Below, piece after piece: positions 16,082 through 25,360 of a DNA stretch of 62,577 bases. Location: assembly GCA_031262105.1 (NCBI GenBank), contig JAISIH010000019.1, positions 1-62,577 on the forward strand. Reading direction: 5' to 3'. The translations under genes were made by a program, and so were the position numbers. The first letter of the stretch is position 1, and every line of letters starts with the position of its first letter. The DNA is from Ruminococcus sp. (GTDB lineage Bacteria > Bacillota > Clostridia > Oscillospirales > Ruminococcaceae). The notes beneath the pieces are model-generated. The model ran no database searches. It had not been told where the DNA came from and saw only the letters and a list, made by a program, of their open reading frames with translations.

Positions 16082-17172
16082 AAAGTGTACCGCGATGGGT
16101 GAAGGTACTGATGGCTATCGGCGGCGTATTCATTGCGATTGTGCTGCTTTGGTTTGCTGTCAGAGCAATATTCCCTTTGCCGGTAAGAAACGGGATTGAG
16201 ATAACCGAACGTGAGATAGTAATTGATACTTTTGAAATACCAAAAAGTGAATACGTGCAGTTTTACGATTATTTCACTGAACTTACAAGCGGTAATTATT
16301 TATATGCCATCAATTTTGATTATTACATTAATTCTTTTGCGGGTAATGAAGAAAAAGATGATACAAGCCGATTCTACATACTTTCAGAGGATTTTAAGAT
16401 ACTCCATTCGATTGACAACGATTGGAGTTTCGGGAACGTTTTCGCACTCGAAAATGGCAATTTCTCTGCTGTAAAAAGAATAAAAGACTCTGACGATAAA
16501 TATCATGATTATTTAGTTGAATACAGCTCCGAACTTAAAGTAATTTCTGAAAAAGCTGTGCCGGATGCCGTTCAGTCGGATAGACTCGGAAACTTTAATA
16601 ACGACAGTTTTTACTACGCCGGACTTGGCGATGACCTACATATTTTAGATGAAGACTTAAATATCGTTAAAACATTCACACAGGCTGATTTCCCGGGTTC
16701 AATGTTCTTAAACTTTGCAGAAAGCTATGATGAAAAGCCGTATTTAATTATTTCATATCTTGAAGATTATGAATTTCCTTCTTCATTCATAATGCGGCAA
16801 ATTGGTTCAAGCGGTGAATTAACGGGTGAAGAAGTCCAATTATCACTCGCTCCCGATACCATGATTGACCTTATGGGAATACATCCCGGTGATGAAAATT
16901 ATGATTTTTATTCAACATCATCCTTTTTGAACGAAACATTAAATAATATTTTCCTTGACAACGTCGGCGGCAATTATCTTTACGGCATAAACGAAGATGG
17001 AAGTTTTAAGAAGCTCGACAGTGTTTTTACGAATGAGAATAACTCATCTGTCTTAGATTATTATTACGGTGTGCCTATCGGCGGAAAACGCTATAACGGC
17101 GATGTAGACGAAGAGATAGCGACAGGGACAGTTACAGTCAAACTTTACGAATACACAGCAACATATAATTAA
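16078..17172 (+). CDS. unknown membrane-anchored extracellular protein in the sortase operon
   Basis: 364 residues with one N-terminal hydrophobic segment (about 9-31) and a large extracellular domain rich in Asp, Tyr, Phe and Asn. Repeated strand-turn phrases of type FYxLSEDFKILxSID, DDLHILDEDLNIVKTF and NYLYGINEDGSFKKLDS suggest a beta-propeller-like fold (inference). No sorting signal or lipobox. The gene overlaps the sortase before it by 4 bp and lies 23 bp before the next sortase, so it is probably co-expressed and may assist or scaffold the sortases. Codon use is more AT-rich than that of its neighbours. Confidence 0.6.
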   Translation: MKSVPRWVKVLMAIGGVFIAIVLLWFAVRAIFPLPVRNGIEITEREIVIDTFEIPKSEYVQFYDYFTELTSGNYLYAINFDYYINSFAGNEEKDDTSRFYILSEDFKILHSIDNDWSFGNVFALENGNFSAVKRIKDSDDKYHDYLVEYSSELKVISEKAVPDAVQSDRLGNFNNDSFYYAGLGDDLHILDEDLNIVKTFTQADFPGSMFLNFAESYDEKPYLIISYLEDYEFPSSFIMRQIGSSGELTGEEVQLSLAPDTMIDLMGIHPGDENYDFYSTSSFLNETLNNIFLDNVGGNYLYGINEDGSFKKLDSVFTNENNSSVLDYYYGVPIGGKRYNGDVDEEIATGTVTVKLYEYTATYN

Positions 17173-17195
17173 AAATAGAATCGGTTGAAAAAGCA

Positions 17196-18185
17196 ATGCA
17201 AGATTTTCTTAAAAAATTAATTCCGCAAAAAACGGACACGCCGTCTGAACTTCGGCGAAAGATTATCCTTTTATCTTCAAGCGTCTTGCTCCTTGCCTGC
17301 CTTATCGCCCTCGTCGTAATTTTCGCGGGGGAGCGGCGCGACAGGGAACTCAACAGCGAGCTTGCCGAGCTTCATACCTCAACGGTCAACGTCATAACAA
17401 CAACAACCGCCGCCACAACCGTAACCGAAACCGAAGCGGTTACGACCGCGCCGCCGCCGCCGCCGCTTGTTGTTCTCCCCGAGATGCAGGCGTTTATCGA
17501 CGAAAACCCCGACACTGCCGGCTGGATAAAGGTTGACACAGGGGTTGATAACGTTGTAATGCAGACGGGGGATAACGATAAATATCTCGACGAAACCTTC
17601 GACGGGCATTATTCCGAAGCAGGAACGGTTTTCGCGGATTTCCGCGGGGTTGTTAACGATTATAACAACAAACAGGCGGACAATATCGTCCTTTACGGAC
17701 ACAACCAAAGGGACAATTCAATGTTCGGTACGCTTAAAAAATACAAGACAACCCGCGTGAATCCGAACGGTTTTGAATATTATAAGGAACACCCGACCTT
17801 CACATTCTCGAATCTTTACGAAAACTATACATATAAAATTGTCGCAATATTTATAATCGAAGTCGAGCCGTATCAGAACCCGACAGGCGAAATTTTCGAT
17901 TACCATAACTTTATCCGCTTCACATCTCCCGAAGTGAGCGATTATACATTCGATAACTGGGTTGAAAAGATAACTGCACATTCCGCAATTGACACGAATG
18001 TTGACATGGAAAAGGGCGATAAGTTTATGACGCTTTCGACCTGTTCAAACGAGTTTGAACCTTCCCGCCTTGTCGTAATCGGCAGACGTCTGCGCGAGGG
18101 CGAATCTCCCGATGTTGACACAACCAAAGCCGCAATTAACCCCGACGCAATAGAACCCGATCTGGACTACATATATAAAAATTAG
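17196..18185 (+). CDS. class B sortase (second of four)
   Basis: 329 residues with a membrane anchor near 26-47, a Thr-rich spacer (TTTTAATTVTETEAVTT) with a Pro run, and a class B sortase domain. His in YGHNQRD (about 169), Cys in LSTCSNEF (about 282), Arg in SRLVVIGRR. The repeated AGTVFADFRGV and AGAIFMDYR-type element links it to its three paralogues. It follows the unknown protein by 23 bp and precedes the third sortase by 12 bp. Target unknown. Confidence 0.92.
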   Translation: MQDFLKKLIPQKTDTPSELRRKIILLSSSVLLLACLIALVVIFAGERRDRELNSELAELHTSTVNVITTTTAATTVTETEAVTTAPPPPPLVVLPEMQAFIDENPDTAGWIKVDTGVDNVVMQTGDNDKYLDETFDGHYSEAGTVFADFRGVVNDYNNKQADNIVLYGHNQRDNSMFGTLKKYKTTRVNPNGFEYYKEHPTFTFSNLYENYTYKIVAIFIIEVEPYQNPTGEIFDYHNFIRFTSPEVSDYTFDNWVEKITAHSAIDTNVDMEKGDKFMTLSTCSNEFEPSRLVVIGRRLREGESPDVDTTKAAINPDAIEPDLDYIYKN

Positions 18186-18197
18186 AGGATTACCCCC

Positions 18198-19343
18198 ATG
18201 TCAGATGAAACGACAAAAACAGAAGATTTAATTGCGGAACCTGCGGCGGAGGAAATTGTTGCGGAGGAAACTGCGGCGGAAGAAACTGCGGCGGCGGAAG
18301 AAGTTACCGCTGATGAACCGCAAAAAAAATATTCCCCGTTCCCCGCAAAAGGCGACAGCATAGGCGAAATAATCCGCAAATTAATATTCATAATATCAAT
18401 AACTGCTTTTATCGTCGCGGGGGTAATTTTTATAAGCACCCTCATGCAGTCAAAACGCGCCGTCGAGGATAAAGAAGTTAACCAATCTTTCGCCGACACA
18501 ACCATCGCAACAACCGTCAACGAAGAGGGCGAAGTCGTTACCGTTATGCCGACGATTGAAGAACAGGTAGAGCATAACAACACCCTCAACGACCATTTTC
18601 TCGAGATTACCGATAACTATGTCGGCTATCTGTGGGTTGACGGCTGCTATATGAGCGACCCCGTTGTACAGGGCGGCGACAACGAATATTACCTGAAACA
18701 GACCTACTATGACGAGCCGAATAAAGCCGGCGCAATCTTTATGGACTATCGTGTCGTAATGCGCGAGGATTATATCTCCCCGAACGTCGTTATCTACGGG
18801 CATAACCAAGAAGACGGAACAATGTTCGGCAACCTCAAACATTATAAAAACAACATCGAATTCTACACAAAAAATCCCTTCATCAGGTTTAACACCCTCT
18901 ATGACATCGGCGACTACGTTATCTATGCATTTTTCGTAACGAACGCCCTCGAATCGCAGGACTCCGAAGGAGAGGTTTTCCGTTACCACGACTTTATAGA
19001 ATCATTAAAAATCGAGGACACCTTCAATTGGTACCTTGAAGAAGTTTATAAACGCAACCAGATTGTGTCGCCTGTCGATGTGAAATTCGGCGACAAATTA
19101 TTAACCCTCTCGACCTGTTCAAACGAATTTACCGAAAGCCGCTTCGTGGTTTTCGCAAGGAAACTTCGCCCGAATGAGAAAAAAGAGGATTTCGATTTTA
19201 CCGGCACAATCTATAACACAAACGCCCGCGGTATCGACTGGGATGCAATTGTCGGAACAGCCCCCCCGGTTACAGAACCCGCCTATGAAACCGTCTACAG
19301 CGATGCGGACGAGATAGGTATGTTAATTACACGTTCAGAATAA
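18198..19343 (+). CDS. class B sortase (third of four), acidic N-terminal tail
   Basis: 381 residues. The cytoplasmic N-terminus (1-45) is a Glu/Ala repeat (AAEEIVAEETAAEE), unusual for a sortase, followed by a membrane anchor near 58-80 and the sortase B domain: His in YGHNQED (about 202), Cys in LSTCSNEF (about 309), Arg in SRFVVFARK. A short Pro/Thr tail extends past the domain. Same operon as its neighbours. Confidence 0.92.
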   Translation: MSDETTKTEDLIAEPAAEEIVAEETAAEETAAAEEVTADEPQKKYSPFPAKGDSIGEIIRKLIFIISITAFIVAGVIFISTLMQSKRAVEDKEVNQSFADTTIATTVNEEGEVVTVMPTIEEQVEHNNTLNDHFLEITDNYVGYLWVDGCYMSDPVVQGGDNEYYLKQTYYDEPNKAGAIFMDYRVVMREDYISPNVVIYGHNQEDGTMFGNLKHYKNNIEFYTKNPFIRFNTLYDIGDYVIYAFFVTNALESQDSEGEVFRYHDFIESLKIEDTFNWYLEEVYKRNQIVSPVDVKFGDKLLTLSTCSNEFTESRFVVFARKLRPNEKKEDFDFTGTIYNTNARGIDWDAIVGTAPPVTEPAYETVYSDADEIGMLITRSE

Positions 19344-19364
19344 CAAACCATAGGAAGATTGGCA

Positions 19365-20366
19365 ATGTTTGAAGAAACAAAAAAGAAAAAGAAAAGTTTC
19401 CGCGAAAATTTTATACCGTCAAAAAACGACTCTAAAAATGTGCTTATAAACAAGCTTATTATTCTCGGATCGGTCGCTGCACTGCTTGCCTGTTTCGTCG
19501 TTTTAGGCGTGTATTTTTACCGCATATACGAAGCAAAACATAACAGCGAAACCCTCGGCGATATATATAACACGGCGAATGCAAGAGTTATATCCAATAA
19601 AACCGATGATGAAGAAGTCCCGGGCGAAATGCCGGAAATGCCCGTCACAACCGTCCCCGAGCCGGATATGCCGTGGGTTGAACCTCCGAAGCTTCCCAGT
19701 GCTTTAGAGCTTTCCGAGATTAACCCCGATTACGCAGGTTATGTAAGCATACCGAAGGTGTTTTCCGAAGCGGTTGTCTTGACGACCGACAACGAATTTT
19801 ATCTCACACATAATTTTTATAAACAAAAACGCTCCGCCGGAACGGTTTTCGCGGATTACCGAAACGTCATAAACGGCGAGAATGTTTCGGACAATATCGT
19901 CCTTTACGGGCATAACAACCGCGACGGAACGATGTTCGGCAACATGGATTACTACAAAAATAACGCAAGCTATTGGCTTAAAAATCCGTTCGTGTATTTC
20001 GATAATTTTTATACCCAAGATGTTTATGTTATCCTTGCTTCATTTATAACGAATGTCGAGCCGAAGGACGATAACGGCTACGTCTTCGATTATCAGAACT
20101 ACCTTAATTTTGACGACACATATACATTTGAAAATTTCAAGACGAATATTGAAAAGAAGAATCAGATTATAACCGGAATTGACTACGACGAGAACGATAA
20201 ATACCTTACCCTTTCGACCTGTTCATACGAGTGGGAACCTTCCCGCCATGTTATGATAACGCGGAAACTCCGCCCCGGCGAGACCACCGCGAATATAGAT
20301 ACAACCCTCTTTAAGCTCAATCCCGACGCCGTTTGGCCGGCTATCTATTATAAATATTCCCAATAA
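19365..20366 (+). CDS. class B sortase (fourth of four)
   Basis: 333 residues from the ATG at 19365, which has AGGAAG at a proper distance; the in-frame TTG at 19359 is less likely. Lys-rich cytoplasmic tail, anchor near 28-50, Pro-rich spacer, then the sortase B domain with His in YGHNNRD (about 183), Cys in LSTCSYEW (about 286) and Arg in SRHVMITRK. The YEW in place of NEF makes it the most divergent of the four. It ends 6 bp before the SpoIID-like gene. Confidence 0.9.
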   Translation: MFEETKKKKKSFRENFIPSKNDSKNVLINKLIILGSVAALLACFVVLGVYFYRIYEAKHNSETLGDIYNTANARVISNKTDDEEVPGEMPEMPVTTVPEPDMPWVEPPKLPSALELSEINPDYAGYVSIPKVFSEAVVLTTDNEFYLTHNFYKQKRSAGTVFADYRNVINGENVSDNIVLYGHNNRDGTMFGNMDYYKNNASYWLKNPFVYFDNFYTQDVYVILASFITNVEPKDDNGYVFDYQNYLNFDDTYTFENFKTNIEKKNQIITGIDYDENDKYLTLSTCSYEWEPSRHVMITRKLRPGETTANIDTTLFKLNPDAVWPAIYYKYSQ

Positions 20367-20372
20367 GGATTT

Positions 20373-21833
20373 ATGAAGTCTGTTAATTCAATCCTAAACA
20401 GCATTATCGCCGCCCTTCTCATAGGCGGAATCTATACCCTTTCTGCGGTGACGGGGGAAACCTCGCCGATCGAAGAGACGGGCATAGCTTCCGAAACAAC
20501 GACCGAAACAACCGTCCCGTCCTTTTCCGACGAGACGGTTACAGCCGCTTCCGAGGCAGTACGGAATATCGTCTTCATTACCGAAAACGAGGCGGCAGAG
20601 ACAACCGAACCCCCCGAAACACCCGATACCTCCGATACAACAGAACTTCCCGAAACAACCGAAACCGTTGAAACAACCGTGACAGCAGCCACAACACCCG
20701 CCGCCGCAACCGTTGCCGCCGCAACAGCAGCAGTTACCGCCCCTGCAAACGCAACGACAACCGCCGACACCGAATTATATGAAGAAGACGAACCCGAAGA
20801 CACCGAATTATATGAAGAAGAAGACGAAAAAAACGAAGACGACGAGCTTTATGAAGAAACCGAGCCAACGCAGGACGAAAACGACTTCCTGATAGGTTAC
20901 GATGAACCCGACGGCGAAATTTTAGATACTGCCCCCGTCACAACAGCAGTTACCGCGCCGCAAAAGGATATTTGGTGGAATATTGCGAACGGCGAACCTG
21001 TTGATAACAGTACAGCTTCCGGCAACCCTTCCGGGTCGGCAACGCCAACGCTTCCGTCAACCGCCGCCGCAACAACGCTAACCGCCGATTTTAACGGAAA
21101 GAGACAGACTGTCGATGCATTCGGGCTTGTCTGTGCGGTTGTTTCAAACGAGATTAAGGACGTCTTTCACGAAGAAGCGATAAAGGCACAGGCTGTTGCC
21201 GCCTATACATACATAAAGGAAGCGAACGACAGGGGCGATGCACCCGACGTCAGCGTCGATTATAACTATTCCGATAAGCTTGCGAAGATCGTTTCGAGCG
21301 TCTGGGGCGTTGCCTGTTATCATAACGGAAAACTTGCTCAAACCGTTTATTCCGCTTCTTCGGCGGGCTACACAGCATCTTCCGCGAACGTCTGGGGCGG
21401 AGTTAAGCCCTATCTTGTGAGTGTTGAAACGCCGTTTGATGCCGCTTCCGACCCGAATTACGGAATAAAAACAACCTACACCGAAAGCACAATGCGCGGT
21501 ATCCTCGAATCGGGGCTTAAAATTAATCTTTCCGGGAATCCCGAAAACTGGATTGTTATAACCAGCCACACCGACGGCAACTACGTTGATACAGTCTTAA
21601 TCGACGGACAGCTTCAAATCTCCGGCAGGGACCTTCGCGAAGACGTGATGAACTATAAAATCCGAAGCGCCGCCTTTTCGGTAAGCTACTATGACGGAAT
21701 CTTCACGATAACAACTTACGGCTACGGACACGGCGTCGGAATGAGTCAGAACGGGGCAAATATCTTAGCGAAACAGGGCTATAATTATGTCGATATCCTT
21801 AAGTATTATTACACCGGAATCGAAGTAAGATAG
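20373..21833 (+). CDS. SpoIID/LytB-domain cell-wall protein with long Thr/Glu-rich linker
   Basis: 486 residues. An N-terminal signal or anchor segment (about 8-25) is followed by about 200 residues of Thr-, Ala-, Pro- and Glu-rich low complexity containing the repeated phrase ELYEEDEPEDTELYEEEDE. The C-terminal 250 residues are a SpoIID domain: VVSNEIKDVFHEEAIKAQAV with the expected Glu near 260, ASSAGYTASSANVWGG, and GYGHGVGMSQNGA near the end. SpoIID proteins are lytic transglycosylases acting on denuded glycan in sporulation; related non-sporulation members act as amidase enhancers. The place behind four sortases suggests wall remodelling for surface assembly (inference). Confidence 0.85.
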   Translation: MKSVNSILNSIIAALLIGGIYTLSAVTGETSPIEETGIASETTTETTVPSFSDETVTAASEAVRNIVFITENEAAETTEPPETPDTSDTTELPETTETVETTVTAATTPAAATVAAATAAVTAPANATTTADTELYEEDEPEDTELYEEEDEKNEDDELYEETEPTQDENDFLIGYDEPDGEILDTAPVTTAVTAPQKDIWWNIANGEPVDNSTASGNPSGSATPTLPSTAAATTLTADFNGKRQTVDAFGLVCAVVSNEIKDVFHEEAIKAQAVAAYTYIKEANDRGDAPDVSVDYNYSDKLAKIVSSVWGVACYHNGKLAQTVYSASSAGYTASSANVWGGVKPYLVSVETPFDAASDPNYGIKTTYTESTMRGILESGLKINLSGNPENWIVITSHTDGNYVDTVLIDGQLQISGRDLREDVMNYKIRSAAFSVSYYDGIFTITTYGYGHGVGMSQNGANILAKQGYNYVDILKYYYTGIEVR

Positions 21834-21906
21834 CATTGTCAACGCGCAATAATATATCCGAAACAATATGACTTATAAATATTTACAAAAAAATTCCGTA
21901 AACCTA

Positions 21907-21935
21907 TTGACAAACCATATTATATGTTCTATAAT
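21907..21935 (+). promoter_or_regulatory. consensus sigma-A promoter of the zinc-ribbon gene
   Basis: TTGACA (21907-21912), 17 bp, TATAAT (21930-21935), about 80 bp before the start at 22017. Confidence 0.85.
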
Positions 21936-21962
21936 ATAGCTGTAAGGTAAAACAAAACGCAG

Positions 21963-21992
21963 AGCGAGAATTTCTGAACAGAAATTTCGCCT
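21963..21992 (+). promoter_or_regulatory. 5' UTR hairpin before the zinc-ribbon gene
   Basis: Arms GCGAgAATTTCTG and CAGAAATTTCGC pair over 12 bp with one bulged G, ending about 10 nt before the GGAGG ribosome site. Possible mRNA stabiliser or translation control element. Confidence 0.45.
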
Positions 21993-22016
21993 GTAAAATT
22001 ATGGAGGTAATTTTTT

Positions 22017-22460
22017 ATGAGCGATATTTTCGATAAAATCGGTCAGACTTTCTCAGACATAGGCGAATCCGTTTCCGAAAAATCAAAGTACGTGGCGGAA
22101 GCCGCAAAACTCAACGCGAAGATTTTGCAGGAAAAATCCCTAATCGGAAGCAACTATTCCGAAATCGGACGCTTCTACGCCGAACACTATTCCGAAAATC
22201 CCGACCCGGGCATATCCGACAAAGTCGCTGCGGTTATCCGCTCGAAGGAGCTTATCACCGAGATGGAGTCTAAGATTTTGGCTCTTAAGGGTTACATTAA
22301 ATGTGCTGCCTGCGGCGCGAACGTTCCGTTTGACGACAAGTTCTGCGGAAAATGCGGCGCAATACTCGATAAACCTGCTCCCCCTCCGGCAGAAGAAGAA
22401 GAAATCCTGCCGAACGTCTCGGTTGTACCCGACGATGTTCCCGACGACATAGTGGAATAA
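22017..22460 (+). CDS. zinc-ribbon protein with N-terminal helical region
   Basis: 147 residues. The N-terminal 90 residues are helical and resemble the coiled region of clostridial zinc-ribbon proteins. The ribbon CAACGANVPFDDKFCGKCG has two CxxC knuckles (about 99-120). A Pro/Glu/Asp tail (VPDDVPDDIVE) ends at TAA. The frame stays open for another 22 codons after that stop, with similar composition, before a second TAA at 22527, so the protein may recently have been shortened. SD GGAGG is good and the promoter is consensus, implying high expression. Function is unknown; such proteins often sit at the membrane or bind partners. Confidence 0.75.
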   Translation: MSDIFDKIGQTFSDIGESVSEKSKYVAEAAKLNAKILQEKSLIGSNYSEIGRFYAEHYSENPDPGISDKVAAVIRSKELITEMESKILALKGYIKCAACGANVPFDDKFCGKCGAILDKPAPPPAEEEEILPNVSVVPDDVPDDIVE

Positions 22461-22866
22461 CCCGGCGAAATAGCCGAAAAAACCGACGGTATTCCCGACG
22501 ATTTTCCCGGCGAAATAGCCGAATAATCTTTTCGGTAAAACCTGACGCCCGTACAATTTTGTGCGGGTGTCTTTGCGCCGTTCATCTTTTTAACACTAAT
22601 TTTTATACTTTTTGTACGCAACATAAATACACTTTATGTACAAAATATTCCGCATTAGTTAACCGCAGTGATGTAATCGTTTACATACACAATTATACAG
22701 GTTTGATAAGCAATTTTTAGTGTTATTTTGCTGAATTTCACAAAAAGCTATTGACAAGCTCTGAAAAATCTATTATAATATGTATAATCGAAACTTTGCG
22801 TTGAGACTGCATATTCATGCACAAGAAAACGTTTTCATAAGCTTATTAAAGCATGAGGGTGGATAA
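22461..22866 (+). other. 406-bp intergenic region with repeat, hairpin and promoter
   Basis: Begins with two copies of CCCGGCGAAATAGCCGAA (22462 and 22506) that form the read-on frame of the zinc-ribbon gene. A GC-rich hairpin around 22540-22571 (GACGCCCG ... CGGGTGTC) is a likely terminator. The remainder is AT-rich up to the promoter of the GGDEF-EAL gene. Confidence 0.5.
22751..22779 (+). promoter_or_regulatory. consensus sigma-A promoter of the GGDEF-EAL gene
   Basis: TTGACA (22751-22756), 17 bp, TATAAT (22774-22779), leaving an 80-nt 5' UTR with a small TGCAT/ATGCA hairpin. Confidence 0.85.
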
Positions 22867-25161
22867 ATGCGGAAACACTTGTTTGAGATAATCGTAGCAT
22901 TGATGCTGTTTTTCGTAACGGCAGTCTTTATGGTTGTCAATTTTTATGTATTTAACAATCGGGCTGACATAACCGCAGGAATTATAATATTTGCAATTTT
23001 ATCTCTCGGAGGAATTGTATTCCATACAACCCGCCACATGGTGAGCAAAGAGCGTGAGGCAAAAGCAAGACTCGAACGCCTTGCAGATTCGATAAACGCC
23101 GCTGTTTTCGTGTGGGATGCCGATTTCCATTACAGATACGTTAACTTCGAGTTCACAAGACTTTTCGGCTACAGCGAAGACGATATAAATAACGGTACCG
23201 AGATTTTACATAAAGTCCTCCCCGACGACGCTTTCATGCCGTCGCTTCAGGGCATTATAAATAACAGAGACGAGGAATTCCACGTCACCGCGAAAAACGG
23301 CAGTGCTGTTGCGACCGTCTGGAACACCTCCATAATGGAGATAATCGAAAAGCGCGACAGCAAGCTTTATATCCTAATGTCGATCGGCTATGACCTCTCA
23401 GAACTCCTTTCCACAAAGCAATCCCTCGAAGATTCCGAGAAAAAATACGCCCTCTCGATGGAACTTTCCGAAATCGGTATCATCCTTCTTCAACCGGGCG
23501 ACGAGGTTTTCTACATCTCCGAACAGCTCCGGAACATGGTTCTTCTCCCCGAGGGCGAAATCAGGCTTAAAGAACTAAAAGAAATTGTCCACCGCAAGAG
23601 CCTCAACGAATTTGAAAAAATCGTTGCCTATGTTAAGGGCTTCCGCAAGACAGATATTGGAAAAATCCAGAGCATAAAGGTGCAGTGCAAGGGTTCGGAC
23701 GGTTCTTATAAATGGTTTGAATTCCGCTTCCGGCTTATAACGTCGCCGCTCTCCGATAAGTTCGGTCTCGGCGGCTCGGTTATCGACATAACCCGCGACG
23801 TTGAAAAGGATATGCGGATCGAACAGATGGCGTATATCGACGAGATTACCGGGCTTTTTAACCGCAACAAATTTATGCAGCTCGGCAGAGATGCTTTCCT
23901 CCTTACCCAAGATTCCGCCGCGGATTATTGGATAATCATTGCAGATATTGATAATTTCCACATCGTCAACGACACAACCGGCTACGAGAACGGCAACAAG
24001 CTTCTCCAGCGTATGGCTTCAATCGTCACAGCCCAAGTCACGGCGAACGGCGGTCATGTTGCAAGAATCGGCGGCGATAACTTCGCAATCCTTGTCCAAG
24101 ATAACGGCAACGACAACTACCCTATTTCTATAATAAGCACCGTTCAAAACGAACTCCGCGAAATAAAATCCGAAACCTTCAAGGCACAAACTATAACCTG
24201 CAGTGCCGGATACTGTAAAATGTCCGACAGCAAGATTGATTTCTCAAAAGTCTTAGATCAGGCGGAGTTTTCGCTCTCCCTCTCGGACGGTTCACGCGAG
24301 TCCGTTATCCGCTATGATAATAAGGTGCATGAGCGTGTTCTGCGCGACGCCGAAACCGAAAAAGAAATCGCCGAGGCAATCGCAAACAACGAATTTGTCC
24401 TCTTCTATCAGCCTAAAATCAGCCTGACCGACGGCACATTAATGGGAATGGAAGCCCTTATCCGCTGGATTAAGCCGGACGGCAGACTCGTCCCCCCCGT
24501 TCAGTTTATCCCCATCGCCGAAAAGTCGATGAACATTACCCAGATAAGCAACTTTGTTTTAAGGGAAGCTTGCAGACAGAACAAAGAGTGGCAGGATAAG
24601 GGTTTACCGCCCCTTACAGTTTCTGTTAACCTCACATCCGTCGATTTTTATCAGACCGATGTTATCTCGAACATTAAGACGGTGCTTGAAGAAACAGGGC
24701 TTGACCCGGAATATCTCGACATTGAGCTTACCGAATCCCTCGCCCTCAAGGATATTGACAACGCCGTTTCACAGATGGAAGAAATAAGAAATATCGGCGT
24801 AAAACTCTCCATGGACGACTTCGGAACAGGCTACTCATCCCTTTCGTACATTCAGGTTCTTCCGATTTCGCTCTTAAAACTTGACCGCTCGTTCATAATG
24901 TACTTAGAGCAGGACGAAATGTCAAAAGAAATCGTCTCCGCCGTTATCCGCATAGCGAAGTGCAAGCAGATTGAAACAATCGCCGAGGGCGTCGAAAACG
25001 CCGAACAGGCGGCAATCCTCCGCAACTCAGGATGCGATTACGTTCAAGGTTACCTCTTCGGAAAACCGATGCCGGCAGACAAGTTTGAAGAATTCATAAA
25101 AGACCACAACGCCGCCCTCGCCGAAGAAATAGTATCATCCCCAACCGAACAGATTGCGTAA
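22867..25161 (+). CDS. membrane PAS-GGDEF-EAL protein, probable c-di-GMP phosphodiesterase
   Basis: 764 residues. Two membrane helices (about 6-28 and 34-54), a PAS domain (about 70-185), a second PAS-like region (to about 315), a GGDEF domain (about 325-485) and an EAL domain (about 495-745). The GGDEF motif reads GGDNF (near 403), so cyclase activity is probably lost. The EAL domain keeps EALIRW, the ELTES glutamate, DDFGTGYSS, KLDRSF and QGYLFG, all needed for c-di-GMP hydrolysis. A degenerate GGDEF domain often binds GTP and regulates the EAL part. SD GAGGGTGG is good. It stands alone behind its own promoter, with a terminator at 25219. Confidence 0.92.
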   Translation: MRKHLFEIIVALMLFFVTAVFMVVNFYVFNNRADITAGIIIFAILSLGGIVFHTTRHMVSKEREAKARLERLADSINAAVFVWDADFHYRYVNFEFTRLFGYSEDDINNGTEILHKVLPDDAFMPSLQGIINNRDEEFHVTAKNGSAVATVWNTSIMEIIEKRDSKLYILMSIGYDLSELLSTKQSLEDSEKKYALSMELSEIGIILLQPGDEVFYISEQLRNMVLLPEGEIRLKELKEIVHRKSLNEFEKIVAYVKGFRKTDIGKIQSIKVQCKGSDGSYKWFEFRFRLITSPLSDKFGLGGSVIDITRDVEKDMRIEQMAYIDEITGLFNRNKFMQLGRDAFLLTQDSAADYWIIIADIDNFHIVNDTTGYENGNKLLQRMASIVTAQVTANGGHVARIGGDNFAILVQDNGNDNYPISIISTVQNELREIKSETFKAQTITCSAGYCKMSDSKIDFSKVLDQAEFSLSLSDGSRESVIRYDNKVHERVLRDAETEKEIAEAIANNEFVLFYQPKISLTDGTLMGMEALIRWIKPDGRLVPPVQFIPIAEKSMNITQISNFVLREACRQNKEWQDKGLPPLTVSVNLTSVDFYQTDVISNIKTVLEETGLDPEYLDIELTESLALKDIDNAVSQMEEIRNIGVKLSMDDFGTGYSSLSYIQVLPISLLKLDRSFIMYLEQDEMSKEIVSAVIRIAKCKQIETIAEGVENAEQAAILRNSGCDYVQGYLFGKPMPADKFEEFIKDHNAALAEEIVSSPTEQIA

Positions 25162-25200
25162 CAGAGGCGAGAATACAGAATACAGAATACAGAATACACC
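25159..25200 (+). repeat. heptamer repeat (ACAGAAT) after the GGDEF-EAL gene
   Basis: About four tandem copies of a 7-bp unit, preceded by ACAGAGGCGAGA. A related block occurs between the two tRNA genes and at the 3' end of rlmN. Confidence 0.7.
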
Positions 25201-25218
25201 AAAATCGCATAAATTACG

Positions 25219-25254
25219 ATTGCCCTGCCTATTTCAGCGGGGCAATTTAATTTT
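25219..25254 (+). terminator. intrinsic terminator of the GGDEF-EAL gene
   Basis: ATTGCCC / GGGCAAT stem with extra inner GC pairing, followed by TTAATTTT. Confidence 0.65.
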
Positions 25255-25280
25255 ATTCACTAAAATTTATCGAAAAAGAC

Positions 25281-25309
25281 TTGCTTTTTCTTTAATTTTA
25301 TGTTATAAT
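25281..25309 (+). promoter_or_regulatory. sigma-A promoter of the yicC operon
   Basis: TTGCTT (25281-25286), 17 bp, TATAAT (25304-25309), about 50 bp before the yicC start. Confidence 0.7.
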
Positions 25310-25360
25310 GCTAAAAGGCGTAGTTATGCCCATATAATCTTTACGGCAAGGAGTCCAAGC

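Noticed and set aside
25154-25360. N-terminal extension of yicC
   Set aside because: It would cover the heptamer repeat, a terminator and the promoter; the ATG at 25361 has a proper ribosome site and family N-terminus.
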